NCBI RefSeq assembly: GCF_954871325.1 | Contig: NC_088779.1 | Span: 7,070,846-7,134,845, forward strand | Direction of reading: 5' to 3' | Source of the DNA: Gordionus sp. m RMFG-2023 | Taxonomy: Eukaryota; Nematomorpha; Gordioida; Chordodea; Parachordodidae | DNA length: 64,000 nucleotides | Shown: in pieces, positions 46,212-58,240 of the stretch | How the letters are laid out: every line of letters begins with the position of its first letter | Position numbering within the stretch: position 1 is the first letter of the stretch | The notes under the pieces: generated by a model | The model's input: the letters and a program-made list of their open reading frames with translations, nothing else | Databases searched by the model: none | What the model was told of the DNA's origin: nothing | Translations under genes and position numbers: made by a program

Positions 46212-46745
46212 CCACTGATCCTATATTTTAACCCAAGCGAAGAAAATACCTCTTTGGTAAAAAGGGAAAGAAAAATTAGAAATAATAGTAAACTATTAAA
46301 TTTTGAAATATATTTGAATATGGACGATTTTCGGGTTTATATAGAAAATTATCGAGTAAAAGGTGAGTTCATCTAAAACTTTTAAAGAAGCGGAGTTGGG
46401 CTTGTTAAAATGTCCTTACTTCTATACCCATTTTTTTAAATTGAACAATTATATCCCATATCGTTCAGGTCCGGTCAATTCTTTTTTATTTGTTGACACA
46501 ATTTTATTAAAACTAATCACCTCTCTTAATCCAACATTTGAATAAATTAATTAAGCAAGGCTTGAATTCCGATTCTAGAAATGTTAAAGTTGATAAATTC
46601 AGAACTAACTAAGTCATTTAAAGATGATATTTAAAGTCATATTTAAAGTCATATTTTATTTTAAAACAATGAACCACAAGATCTATAATATATAATCATA
46701 CTCCCCCCCCCCCAAAAAAAAAATATAAAACTAAAAATAATAAGG
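46212..46745. repeat. Dispersed repeat R5, copy 2
   Basis: Aligned with 40784-41310. It includes atcctatattttaaccc at its left edge, shared with copy 3 at 57708, and a C10/A9 junction at about 46704-46724. It carries an internal 17-bp duplication (atatttaaagtcatatttaaagtcat). Confidence 0.8.
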
Positions 46746-47620
46746 TTAAAACAATGAATAGAACATAATATATGCATTTAAATTTTTTTTATATATAATT
46801 AGATTAAAATCTTTAAATTAAAAAGTCATTTTTTTAAATCTGTTGTTTGTCACAAAATTGGGAATATTCTACATTAGTAATTTAACTCATAGAATTATTC
46901 CCACACCAAACATATATAATTCTACAACCTGCAGTGCAAAGGGTCGTTTGGATTAATATACAAAAATATATAGAAATAAATAATAATATATTAAAATTTC
47001 AAACCACAATTTCTTTTTAATATAAATAAAATTGTTTTGTATAGGCTGGCATCAAACTCAAAACTTACCCGGTACCAATGACATTAATATACTATTTTAT
47101 TTTCCAGAACAATTGTAAAATTGATTCCATAATGCCCTTGTATATCTCATAGGCAAATTTCTAGTATAGCAATCAGATACCACAAATATTTTTGTATATA
47201 TAGAGATCTTTACCTAGATTGGACCGACAAGACAATGTGTCTTCCCTACACCAATTTTATTTAATAAACGAATTTTAGCTAATATCGTCAAGATGGATGT
47301 GACAGGTCTAGTTTTATATACTGATTATTTTTAAAAGAAAGTTTAATTGAGAATGCTCAAATGAGCTTTTTGATCAAATTTTACCAATCTTTTTTGTAAA
47401 AAATCTTTTATAAGAAAATCTTTTGGAATTTTTATGCAAAAAAATTTTTTGTTATATAAAAAAAATCTATTTTTTTAATAAAGACTAATTTTAATAGAAA
47501 AATATTTTGTTCATCTTAAAAAAAATTCCCATTTTGTGATCATCGAATAATTTTTCCTCCAAAATGAGCAAAAAAAATCTTCAAGAAATATTTAATTGAA
47601 AAAAATCCTTTGATATACAT
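46746..47620. other. AT-rich stretch, nothing recognised
   Basis: Slightly more complex between 46850 and 47300 but without motif. 47340-47600 is rich in aaaatcttttt words. Confidence 0.45.
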
Positions 47621-47627
47621 GATTTTA

Positions 47628-48560
47628 TCTATTCATATCAGAAAATGTTTTATTATAATATCATAGTTATTTTACATTAAGATTTTGTTGAAGGTTTTTT
47701 TAAACTCAGCAAATAATTATATTGAAAAAAAAAAAAAAATTCTAAGAATTTTACGTAAAAAAAATATATATATAATATAATTCGTAAATATTATATTATA
47801 ATATTAAAATATTTTTAAAAGTTATGATTAGTAAAATGTTTCATTTTGGTTATTTTGATTACCTGTTTTTTAATCCATTAATTATTAATTATGCAATAAA
47901 CAAAAATTTCAAATTATATATTTTTTAAATCAATATTTTTAGAGTAGAATTTTTAAGACATCTACTTCAATATATTGGATATATGTCAATATCATATTTT
48001 GAGACATATAATTCCAAAAATATTTTAAATGATCTGCCAGGCACTGTCAAAAATGAAAGGAAAGGAAGCGAAATAAAAGGAAAGAAAAAGAAAAAAAAAT
48101 TTCCATTGAAAATCCTGTCATGTAAATCTTGCACTCAAACATTTATTAAAATATTATAATTTAATTGAGCATATATAACTTTAACATTAACTTAGTTCAA
48201 AAGATTTGTTCTTCATTAATCTCTAAATAAAGCCTTACACCCGGTAGGTTCAAAAATTTATATTATAATTTTATAGATATTTTCCGATCATGGAACAAAT
48301 AGGGAATGATATTTTATGAGAAAATTTAGCAATAAAAAAATTTCAAATAATTGAATAATAAGTGCCCAAATTCTTGCTCTGATTTACAACTACCATATGA
48401 AATATGATTTTAATCTTAAAACAATAATTTAAGCTATTTAAGATTATCCCATATACCCATTTTTTTTAAATAAAACAATTTTAACCCATATCACTTGGAT
48501 CAGGCTGGATAGATCACTTCCTTTGTATTTGCTGATAAAACTTTATTATAACTGCATGGT
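47628..48560. repeat. R10 direct repeat, left copy (with R5 fragment at its end)
   Basis: About 0.9 kb repeated at 50722-51645: gattttgttgaaggtt, aactcagcaaataattatat, atctgccaggcact, ttaattgagcatatataact, gggaatgatatttt, ccaaattcttgctctga. After 48455 the sequence passes into an R5 fragment (catttttttt...caattttaacccatatc, about 48459-48560). Two direct copies 3.1 kb apart could be terminal repeats of an old element or a duplicated segment. No TG...CA ends were confirmed. Confidence 0.6.
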
Positions 48561-50204
48561 AAGCCGGCAGAGGGACAAATGACTGAAAAACTTTAGACTA
48601 AAAGGTATTCGATTAATTGTTTAAATAAATCGTAGGACTTAAGGAGGGAATTATGGAAAGCCCGAGAAATTAAATATGTGCAAGAAATTAGGTAAGAAAA
48701 AATATTTTATGGTGTGGAAAAAAAATTGAAGTGTGGGAAGATAAGGAATATTCAGCTAATTAAAAGGGATTTAATCAAGTTGTCAAATTATGAAATATAA
48801 AATCCCTTCCTAACCCCTTTAGATGTTTTATATAAAAGAAAATTTAGAAATCATAGTTTGCAATATCCATGTCTACAGAAGCTTGGATTATTTTTTAAAT
48901 ATAAGTAGACAAAGTAAATACAAAATCATATAAAAACTTTAAACCCTTAAATAAAAGAGAATATTAGGACGAAGTTGGCCAAGTATAACTAGTTATAATA
49001 TAAATTTTTTTTTCAATAAATTATGATAGGAATTGTGTAAAATTCAAAAGGTAAAATTTAAAAAAGTTTTGTTTTAAAATAAAAAATGGCCTAATGGTCA
49101 ATAATTTTTAAATTTTTTGGATAATTAATAAAAATACAAAAAATGCAAATTTTATTAAAAAGAGAGATATACTGGGCACATATAAAAATTTAAGTAATAT
49201 AAAAGAATTAGAAAGTTGTATTTATGTTTTTTTTAGCTCACTTAACTTTTGATAATAATTTCCATTTTAAATTTTAAATAATATTGCTTGAATTTTTATT
49301 AGTGGAATGAATTTTTAAATTAAAATAAAAAGGTTTTAATTAAAAGATTATCCTTTTTTTAAGTTATATTAATAGGGAAAATTTAGTAAAAAATGGCTTG
49401 ATATTACAAGTTGATAGAAAAATAAATATTAAAAAAGGAGCTTAAGAAAATTTTCTATAAAAATATTATTATACTTACCATGGCACTCGCGGAATTTTAG
49501 TGACAATACCAACATAAATAATATAGCAATTATATTCATTTTTTTTTAAATTAATATTAGGTAAAATAATTTATAAAATAAAAATATTTTAGTAAAGGAG
49601 ATAATTTTCAATCAATTAGAAAGTCGAGATTTTAAACAATAATTTTTTTTATTGGAGCTTTGATTGAGATATGCAATATTTAAATTAAAATATACTTATT
49701 TCGTTTATTTAATATTTTATTTATTTATATATTTATTTATTATTTATATTACTCTGCAAGCTTCAAAATTTTAAGCTGCTGCTTCTTTTGGGGGAGGCGG
49801 AGGGGGAGAGTTTTTTATTATATTTTTTTTTGTTATATTTTTATGTAATTTTGTTATTTTTTAATATTTATATTGGATTGATTCTTTTTTAATTGTTAAT
49901 TTTTTTAAAATGTCATATATATAATCGCCGTAATCAAGAAATGAACGTTTTCGTATAATGTTAATATTAATTTTTATTTTTTTTATCAACTTTCCTATCA
50001 TCTTAATGTTAAATAATCGAAGAATATATACCTCTAATGTTAAATTTTTTTAAAAAAAGAAAACTTAAAAAAAATTTTTTTTGATGAACCACTGACTTAA
50101 CGTTCGATAGGCAAACATTCTTTCCAGTCAGCAATCTTCTTTTAAATTTTACAATATTTTTCTTATATATGAAACTATATTAATTTAAATATATCGATAT
50201 TTAC
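48561..50204. other. AT-rich stretch between the R10 copies
   Basis: No coding motif on either strand. A G-rich phrase (gggggaggcggagggggaga) lies at 49790-49810. Confidence 0.45.
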
Positions 50205-50620
50205 TTTTTTTATTAGAAGTTTTTGAAAACAATTTCAAAATTATTATCGGTGGTCAGGTTTGAGAAAATTTTTTTTAAATTATAATGTATCGGGTTGGGC
50301 TTGGAAAATATTTTTATAATAATTTTTTTTTTGGTATCTGAAAAAAATTTCAAAATTATTATCGGTTAGCCAGGGTTGAGAAAAAAAAAATATAATGGGT
50401 CGGGCAGGTATTGAAAAATAATTTTATAATATTTTTTTATTGGAAGCTAAAAAAAACTTAAAAATTATTATCGGTTAGCCAGGTTTGAGGAAATTTTTTT
50501 AATTATAATGGATCGGGCTGGGCTTGGAAAATATATTTATAAATTATATTGGGCTACGCTTAGGGAAAACTTTTCAAATTATTATCAGCTTCGACTCTTG
50601 GGAATTTTTTTCTTATTGAC
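50205..50620. repeat. ~115-bp tandem array, about 3.5 units
   Basis: Each unit carries aaaattattatcgg.t...caggtttgag and ataatg.gtcggg..gg. Copies start near 50205, 50325, 50440 and 50550 (partial). Units differ at 10-20% of sites by eye. Confidence 0.75.
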
Positions 50621-50721
50621 TATGGATCAGATATTGTCCTAAAACAAATAAAACAAGGCCCATAAAATCAGATTTTGATTGTATTTTTAAATTCATTATG
50701 CTCAACTACCAAAATTATAAT

Positions 50722-51645
50722 GGGATCTATTCATATTAGAATATGTTTTATTATATTATAATTGTTATTTTACGTTAAGATTTTGTTGAAGGTTGTTTTT
50801 AAACTCAGCAAATAATTATATTAAAAAAATATATATTCTAAGAATTTTACGTAAAAAGAAAGTACATATGTAATATAATTCGTAAATATTATATCATAAT
50901 AATATTAAAATATTTTGTAAAAATTATAAAATATTCATATGAAGATTTTATAAATAAAATGTTTCATTTTTGCTATTTTGATTACCTTTTTTTTATCCAT
51001 GGGATAGGAAGTAGAGGGTAGGAAAGAGGGAAATAAATATATTATCAATTTATTTATAAATTTTATAAAGGAAACATAGCATGATTTTTTTAATTAATTA
51101 TTAATTATGCAAAAATCTTAAAATTTATATTATATATTTTTTTAAATAGCAATATTTTTAGAGTAGAATTTTTTAGACTTTTACTTCTACTCAATATATT
51201 GGATATATGTAAATATAATTCCAAAAATATATGATCTGCCAGGCACTTTTAAAAGGGAAAGGAAAGGTAGCTAAAAATCTTGCACACAACAGGCAATAGA
51301 AAATAAACATTTATTGAAATATTATAATTTAATTGAGCATATATAACTTTAACATTAACCTTTCAAGAGATTTGTTCTTCAATTCATAATTTTAATCTCT
51401 GAATAAAGTCTTATACCTGGTAGGTTCTAAAATTTGTAATTCATTTTCCGAACATGGAATAGGGAATGATATTTTTTGAAAAAAATAAAACTATTTCAAA
51501 TTATTGAATAATAAGGTGTCCAAATTCTTGCTCTGAATTACAACTTCATATGAAATAGGATTTTAATCTTAAAACACTAATTTAAACTTTTATATAAGAT
51601 TATCCCATATACCTTTTTTTTAATTAAACAATTTTAACCGGCCGA
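50722..51645. repeat. R10 direct repeat, right copy
   Basis: See 47628-48560. It carries a ~90-bp insertion (51000-51110, ggataggaagtagagggtagg) absent from the left copy. Confidence 0.6.
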
Positions 51646-52024
51646 CATAACATTGTGAAAAGATTAGCAAAAAGAGACATCGTCGAGATACCATAAATTT
51701 ATGTATATGTTAGATGGGGACGCCTCAGGCTCGTTACCAATGGAATTTGATTGTTTTCATAAATATCATTTTAAGCTAATAAAAATTTTACCCCCCCCCC
51801 CTCCCCTAAATCACAATTTTACAAATATTTGAATATAAATTTATTAAAATTTCCTTTCCTTTTGAGTACTTAACATTTCAAAAATATTGATAAAATGGAA
51901 AAATTTTTAGTCAAAGAGATTGAAATCAAACGGTAATTTATTTTATAATTATATATAATTATTTTATTAAATTCAAAATTATTAGTGAGTTAGAATTAAT
52001 AAGTATTTTAAATATTATTTTAAT
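51646..52024. other. Spacer with C10 tract
   Basis: A C-rich tract lies at about 51791-51806. No coding motif. Confidence 0.4.
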
Positions 52025-52032
52025 TATTAATA

Positions 52033-53129
52033 GGGAGACCGGGGTAAAACCACATTTTGCATATTTACCATAAAAATTTTAAACAAGGGTCAAACATAAC
52101 AAATTATAGATCAATGTGTAGTCACATCCCTCCTACCTACAATATTTTAGGAGACATGATTAGTTATTTCAAACTACTCATTTTCGACATTTTACCCTGG
52201 GTACAGGGTAAAATGGATAAGCACTGGGGTAAAGTGGTTAAAATAATATTTGACATATATTTATTGTTTTATTAAACAAATATTACAAATTTAAGATATA
52301 TTTATGTATTTGCAAACTAATCAATATAATAAGGACATGTAAAGTAATTATCATAATTAGCACATTTAGAATGCGCCCATTCAAGGCACATTGTCAATTT
52401 AAATACAAACTATATAATTTAATTACTAGTTTAGGCTTTAATCCCATAAATGAACTACTTGCTTTTAATATGTAGTCACACAATTTAGATTCTCTCCATT
52501 TGTAAATATTTATTTATGATGTTCTCAACTTTTAATACCATTTTTATATCTTCTTCTCAACGTTTTGTAAGGTATGTTATATTTTTTAGCAGACAAATTC
52601 AATGAAGTATTATTTGTTATTTAATATGGCTTCATCTATTATACTTACATCTCTGAACATTGTTTTTCTTTTATAATTTCTCATTATTTGATTAATACAA
52701 TAAAAATTATAATAAATGAATGAAAAATTTAATGTGAATCATTATATATTTTAACCATTTTACCAAACAGTTACCCCAAGGTGACATATATTATAAATAC
52801 CATTATTAAGTGACTTCTAATATAGCTATAGATGTCAAATAATTTTATTTCCAAGCTAATACATTGAAACATATGTGACAAATACACATTCTGAAGATGT
52901 GTATTTTTTTACTAATAGCAAAATATACTAGAAAATGATTTCTATATTTTTTGGGTAAAAAACAACAAAATATATAAAACCAGGTAAGTTTATTAAAAGA
53001 TGAACATAGGTAAGAAATTAGATATATAAATACATCTTCACACCAAATTTAAAATATTTGTGCTCAAGGATTAAAAAGTTATTCGCGTTAACATTGTTAC
53101 CCCGTCAATCGCTTTACCCCGGTCTCTCC
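52033..53129. mobile_element. Inverted-repeat element, GGGAGACCGGGGTAAA ends, 8-bp duplication
   Basis: The left end gggagaccggggtaaaac (52033) is the inverse of the right end gctttaccccggtctctcc (to 53129), with one base of length difference near the tip. Both sides are flanked by TATTAATA (52025-52032 and 53130-53137), though this word is near-palindromic and easy to get by chance. Inside, the words ttaccctgggtacagggtaaa (52192) and actggggtaaagtgg (52222) and ttaccccaaggtgac (52771) echo the ends. A 72-codon frame at 52057-52275 spans this and has no known motif. The superfamily is not certain; 8-bp duplications occur in hAT, P and Merlin-type elements. Confidence 0.7.
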
Positions 53130-53149
53130 TATTAATATTACTATAGCTC

Positions 53150-53260
53150 GTGGTTTGGCGAATATCGCGTCAGAAGGTCGCAGAATTTTTTTTTTTGGGA
53201 GGGGGGGGGGGGGGTTTATGGGTATATTTTATAGGTTCTGCTATGTAAACGCTGCCCGTA
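53150..53260. repeat. Poly-G tract in a transposon-like edge
   Basis: A 10-base T run, then gggagggggggggggggggg at about 53197-53216, then gtaaacgctgcccg. The last phrase resembles the edge at 42346 (gtggacgctgc), so this may be a terminus of the same unknown element. Confidence 0.45.
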
Positions 53261-54330
53261 TATAAAGCTAATACATTTTATTTTATTATTGCACATACAA
53301 ATATAGTAATTTATATTAAAAGTATTTATTAACTAAAATAATATATAATCACATCGATTAATGAGGTGAAATTTTCTCAATATATGTTTAAAAGGATTAA
53401 GGAATAGGTTTATAATTGATTAAGAATAATAAAATATGAGAAAAAAATACAAGGGGCAGGGTGTATTGAGGTAAATATAAGCGTGCTACCTCAATTTATT
53501 ATCTCCTGAAAAATGTTATTTTAAAGAATTTATTTAATAAAAAATTACCAAATTTCATAGGTATAGAGCCATATCTTTATTGGCCCCTTCTTAGCCATAT
53601 TCCCTTGGTATAATTATTTTGGTGATGTAAATGGCCATGAAGCGATATAAGGACATGAACAATATCGATTTTTAAGATAATTATGACTTTTCTTTAATAT
53701 CAAAAGTTAAATATAGAGGACCTAGCGTGTGAAAATTTATTAGTTTAAAAAATAGAAGATAGAGCTAATAAATGAATATTGTCTAAATAAACAAAATCAA
53801 TATTGCATATAAAATAATACTCTACCATACTGATCAGGTAAATTTTTTTATTTAAATATATCTTTATTTTACAAATTCCATGAACATTAAATCTCAATAT
53901 TGATAGTAATCTTTATGACTTACACAGAATTTAAACTTAAAATCAGCCACCACCCACCCTTTAAGTAATTAATTTATACTGTAGTTCTCGGGTATAGGCT
54001 CTTTATCTCCCCACTCCTTTTTTTAATAAACCTATAGAGGTTTAAGTAACATTTTTCGAAATGTTGCACCTACAAGTATATGTGCGGCTTGCCCACAAAC
54101 GTGTGGAGGGCTCCTCATATTTTTTACTTTTATACCCAAATTAAATTAGTTCCAATTAGATGGAAATGATACCTAGCGTAGCTCTGTTGAACCTTCTACG
54201 CTAGAGGGCAAAAGCGCTATATATCATACTTAAATTATTTAAGATCAAAAAATACTGATTTAAACATTATTACTCAAATTTTTTAAAGTTATTATATCAT
54301 TAATTTCAATTAAACATAAATTTGAATATT
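53261..54330. other. AT-rich stretch, nothing recognised
   Basis: Short less AT-rich phrases at 54060-54215 (gcggcttgcccacaaacgtgtgg; ctctgttgaaccttctacgctagagg) have no clear partner. No coding motif. Confidence 0.4.
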
Positions 54331-54401
54331 CAGCTGTCTCTTTGGAACCGGCGGATAAGGCAGCTAAGAATGATGGAAGGTACGATGCTACCAGAAGAAC
54401 T

Positions 54402-54656
54402 TTATAAACCGAAACTGGGAGATGATGAAATGGGGGCATGGAAAACTGGCGCGATTGGGGTGTAGCCGAAAAGGGGAAGAGTTGGAGTAGGTGAGATACG
54501 AGGGAAAGGAAGAAGTTGAGGAATTGGCAGCAACATACTAATCTGATGAATTAAGAGATTTGTTGGAATGTAAATTGTTTGATTCAGAGAGGGAGGACTT
54601 TGTAGGGAGGAGTTGTGGTAAATTAAAGGTTTTTGACATTTGTTACATTTTTTCAT
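54402..54656 (-). other. Unidentified 84-codon frame, CxxC start, Pro-rich tail
   Basis: The minus strand starts MKKCNKCQKPLIYHNSSL and continues into a Ser/Pro/Leu/Ile-rich tail (PIPQLLPFPRISPTPTLPLF). G+C over 54330-54660 is above the surroundings, as in the coding parts of mobile elements here. The CxxC could be half of a zinc finger, comparable in place with the N-terminal finger of LINE copy III, but the remaining ligands do not line up. It may be an N-terminal fragment of a retroelement protein or chance. Confidence 0.3.
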
Positions 54657-54659
54657 CGA

Positions 54660-56100
54660 TTAATAAAATTATGTGTTTATTTATTTGTTGTTTTTTTTAA
54701 GTTCTAATACTATTGCTGGTAAATAAATGTATATTATTTTAGATTATTTTGTTTAGATTATTAGTTTATTTATTTATTGTTTATTCGGTGCTGATATATA
54801 TTGAGCTAATATAGAGAAAATATACATTATTTTTTTTGATTCCAAAATTATTATTTTTGCTTAATTATTTTAAGAATAAGAAAAAAACAAAGTACAAATA
54901 AAGTAAAAAAAAAATAATAAAAAGTGATCTTATTTAAATATATATTATACCAAAAATAAAAACCCTCGATTCCCTTCAGAAAAAGAACTAAGAAAAACCT
55001 TCCAATTGAGCAGTTGTAAATTAATCAATAAGTTATATATATGATGCTGGCTCATGTATTTTAGCATATTTCACCTACCATCATGTACAAAGTTAAAGAA
55101 TCAAATTCAAAATTTTTTATATGCTCTGGTCAAATCAATTAGTTGTTTTATGTCATAATTGTCGTAAATATATTTTCTTTTATAAGTCATTATGAGTATT
55201 ATTAATTTTTGTCATTATTATTTTTTGTCAATATTATTTTTTTTTCTCGCGATTATAAACCCCCCCCCCCCCCCCCCTCAAAAAAAAGGAAAATACTCAC
55301 TATTTTTTTATTTATTCATCTTTGTCTCAAATTTTGATTGTTGTTCAAAAAGTAAGATTTATTAATATTAATTTTTATATAAGGATCATATTAACTAATT
55401 GAAAAAAATAGGAATAATATTAAATTTATACTTACATATGATATTCAACATATATATTTTTTCACGTCAATTATTATAAAAAAATATAAATAATACACTG
55501 GAATAACATTATCATTACTTCTTGTTTAGATATTTTTTCATTTTTATTCTCTTGATAATATAGTCTTTTTACTATCAGAAGTTAAAAATACCTCATCTCA
55601 TTTATCATCCTGTTCCATATGGGTTAAAGGCTTTGCAAATTCTTTATAAAAGTTTGATTTAATTTAAAGAAGTCTAAGTAACCATAATAGTTTGATTGAA
55701 GTAAAAATAAATATAGATAAAAATAATGTAATAAACAATAGATCAATGCCATTGACAATTAAAACAATTCTGAATATCATTAGAAAAAGATCAAAGCCTG
55801 AAATAATGATTATTATGAAATTTATTCTGTATATCAACTGACATATTGAAATCACTATAACTGCTGTAAAAAAACATGTATTAAATTTAATAAAATTTAT
55901 ATACTCATTTAAGAAACTATCAGTTAAACTTCTATCGTCAGCAGATCTCTGCTATTTAAAGAACCAATAACCAGAAACAGAGTTCATTCTAGATAATACA
56001 AAAAAATATATATTCGTTTTTAAAAACTTGATCTTTATTCTCATTAACATTCATTATCACCTCAATTAAGATTTTAGAATATTATATCTACGCATCACAA
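54660..56100. other. AT-rich stretch with a 19-base poly-C tract
   Basis: The C run at about 55260-55278 is followed by tcaaaaaaaa, the same C-then-A order as in R5. A 63-codon Ile/Leu-rich minus-strand frame (55664-55855) looks like chance in AT-rich DNA. Confidence 0.45.
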
Positions 56101-56400
56101 GTACCCCCATTCAATTGATGGGTTCATTCTCGTCCAAATCCCAATTGCGTAGGATCGTGCCATGTTTCCTTATCATGGCATGAAATATCTCCCCACAACT
56201 CTGGTATCGTCGCCACTTGCCCTATCGAATATAAACTGCTCTTCCACTCTGGGGTCCCCCTGAGACACCAATTTCTCAAATGTAATCGTTTTCCGTACCT
56301 GAAGCATTGGTGGTTAACCCGGGTAGTTCGTAACGTTGTTGTCACATATCCAGCGGTAGAAATGGTTATCTTCTTCTAAACCTGTTGGGTGTCTGCCTAG
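56100..56400 (-). mobile_element. Retroelement gag-like fossil with a degenerate zinc knuckle
   Basis: A G+C-rich patch. On the minus strand it reads RVNHQCFRYGKRLHLRNWCL at about 56321-56262, resembling a C-x2-C-x4-H-x4-C knuckle with one ligand not conserved, followed by an acidic/Trp-containing stretch. It is old and broken; family uncertain (LTR-type gag most likely). No other parts of the element were recognised nearby. Confidence 0.45.
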
Positions 56401-57350
56401 GACTAATAATGAAGTGCATCTCTACATCTTTAAAAATCCATCTCGATCTCATCATCAATAATCCTTTACTTATGTGAGTTTATTTATAAAACACATAATA
56501 ATCTCTTAAACGAACTTTATTATAACACTTAAATTTTTTTTTAAAAACAAACTCCAACATTTTTATTTCTACCTAACAATTACTTTAACACTTAAATATC
56601 TTTTACAGGGGAAAAAAATCAATTTAACACCTTAATATTTTTATACCAAATCACTTGCTTAAATACCATCCGCCCCTCCCCATCCCCTTTTTTAAAAAAT
56701 ATCGTTACAATAACTTCATATACCCTATTTCTTAATCGCTATAAAATATTTAACCTTTAATTCTTTTACCGTAATTGATAAAACCAGCAATTTTCCAATA
56801 CAATTTTTATCCAACTTAATAATCTCCACAAAAAATATTTATTTTACATCTGTGATTTATTACCTAATTTTCTTAGGTTCTTTTTCTTTTGTTAAATTTG
56901 CCATTTGTATCAAATACCCCTCCAATTAGATTGAGAATTTCAAATACAACCACAACTATTAGTTTAAGAATTTCCAAAAAATGTACCAGATAATTCCTTA
57001 TTAACTTCAACAACCTTAACCCTCAATTGTTCCAAAAATTTTCAAACATTGAACCAAATAGCTCTCGATTAGTTTACGAAGAAAAATACAAATCCGATAC
57101 TCTAAATTATTTTAAGAGTTTTAGAAATACTCAACGCATAAACCCCGATTAGTCTGCAATTAAAAAAAAAGTACCACATAACTCTTAATCATTTCAAGGA
57201 ATATTAAAACTCACACCTAATAACACAATTAATTAGAAAATTCACTGATCATTATCCCAAAATGTCAATGATTATAATCTAAAAATGTCGCATCCCACTC
57301 TTTTGACTCCCACTAAGAAAAGACTCAAGGGATAATATTCGCCCCCCCCC
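56401..57350. other. AT-rich stretch, nothing recognised
   Basis: Repetitive words (ttaacacttaaat at 56531, 56590 and similar) but no clear array or frame. Confidence 0.4.
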
Positions 57351-57480
57351 CCTCAAAAAAAGTTTCAATCATAAAAGGAGAGGTCCGATCAAAAAAGGGG
57401 TTAATCATATAAGGAAAAAGTCCTATCAAAAAAGGAATAGTATTTGATACAAAAGGAAAATTATCAAATAAAAAAGGAAA
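57340..57480. repeat. Poly-C tract and ggtccgatcaaaaaagg minisatellite
   Basis: After a C11 run at about 57341, a 22-25 bp unit repeats about five times (gagaggtccgatcaaaaaag, aaaaagtcctatcaaaaaag, then decayed). Relatives in inverse orientation lie at 11030-11150 and 17690-17745. Confidence 0.65.
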
Positions 57481-57719
57481 AGGCAGTGGTCTCTAGAGGG
57501 ATGAAAGTAGAATACCCCCTAAAGAGTAATCCTTCCACCACCCTCCTCGAAAAAATGGTTATTTTTCGATACCTATAAATTTCAAAAATCATTTTTATTG
57601 CAACAATCTTTAATGTTTTGATTGTGTTTTTAAATTCATTATGATTAAATATTTTATTCCAGTCATCAACTACCAAAATTATCATGGCCTTATGCTTGGG
57701 ATTTTTAATATTAAATATT
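57481..57719. repeat. Fragment shared with 50650-50720
   Basis: ttttgattgtgtttttaaattcattatg (57617) and caactaccaaaattat.atgg (57667) match 50676-50720. The 110-codon minus-strand frame at 57464-57796 runs through this, the minisatellite edge and R5, so it is not a gene. Confidence 0.5.
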
Positions 57720-58240
57720 AGACATCCTATATTTTGACCAAAGCCTCTTTGGTGAAAAGGGAAAGAAAAATTATAATATGGATTTTTTGGGTTCATATTG
57801 AAAATTATCGAGTAAAAGGTGAGCTCATCTAAAACTTTTGAAGAAGTGGAGTTGAGCTTGTAAAAATGTCCTTACACCTATACCCATTTTTTTAAATTGA
57901 ACAATTTTAACCTCATATCGTTGAGATAGGAACAAGGTCCGGTCAATTCTTTTTTATTTGTTGACACAATTTTATTAAAACTAATAACCTCTCATAATCA
58001 AACACTTGAATAAATTAATTAAGCAAGACTTGAATTCCGATCATAGAAATGTTTAAGTTCATAAATTTAGAACTAACCAAACCATTTAAAAATGATATTT
58101 AAAGTCATATTTTATTTTAAAACAATAAACCACAAGATATATAATTGCTCCATCCCCCCCCCCCCCCCAAAAAAAAAATGTTTTAAACTATAAAACTAAA
58201 ATAAAATGGTTAAAAACAATGAGTAGAACATAATCAATTT
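57720..58240. repeat. Dispersed repeat R5, copy 3
   Basis: Aligned with 46212-46745 and 40784-41310; C14/A9 junction at about 58155-58178. Confidence 0.8.

Noticed and set aside
46363-46545. 60-codon frame in R5 copy 2 (MSSSKTFKEAELG)
   Set aside because: The frame is not kept in R5 copies at 40.9 and 57.8 kb, so it is not under coding constraint.
57464-57796. 110-codon minus-strand gene
   Set aside because: It spans the border between a minisatellite edge, a shared repeat fragment and R5, so no single protein can be encoded.
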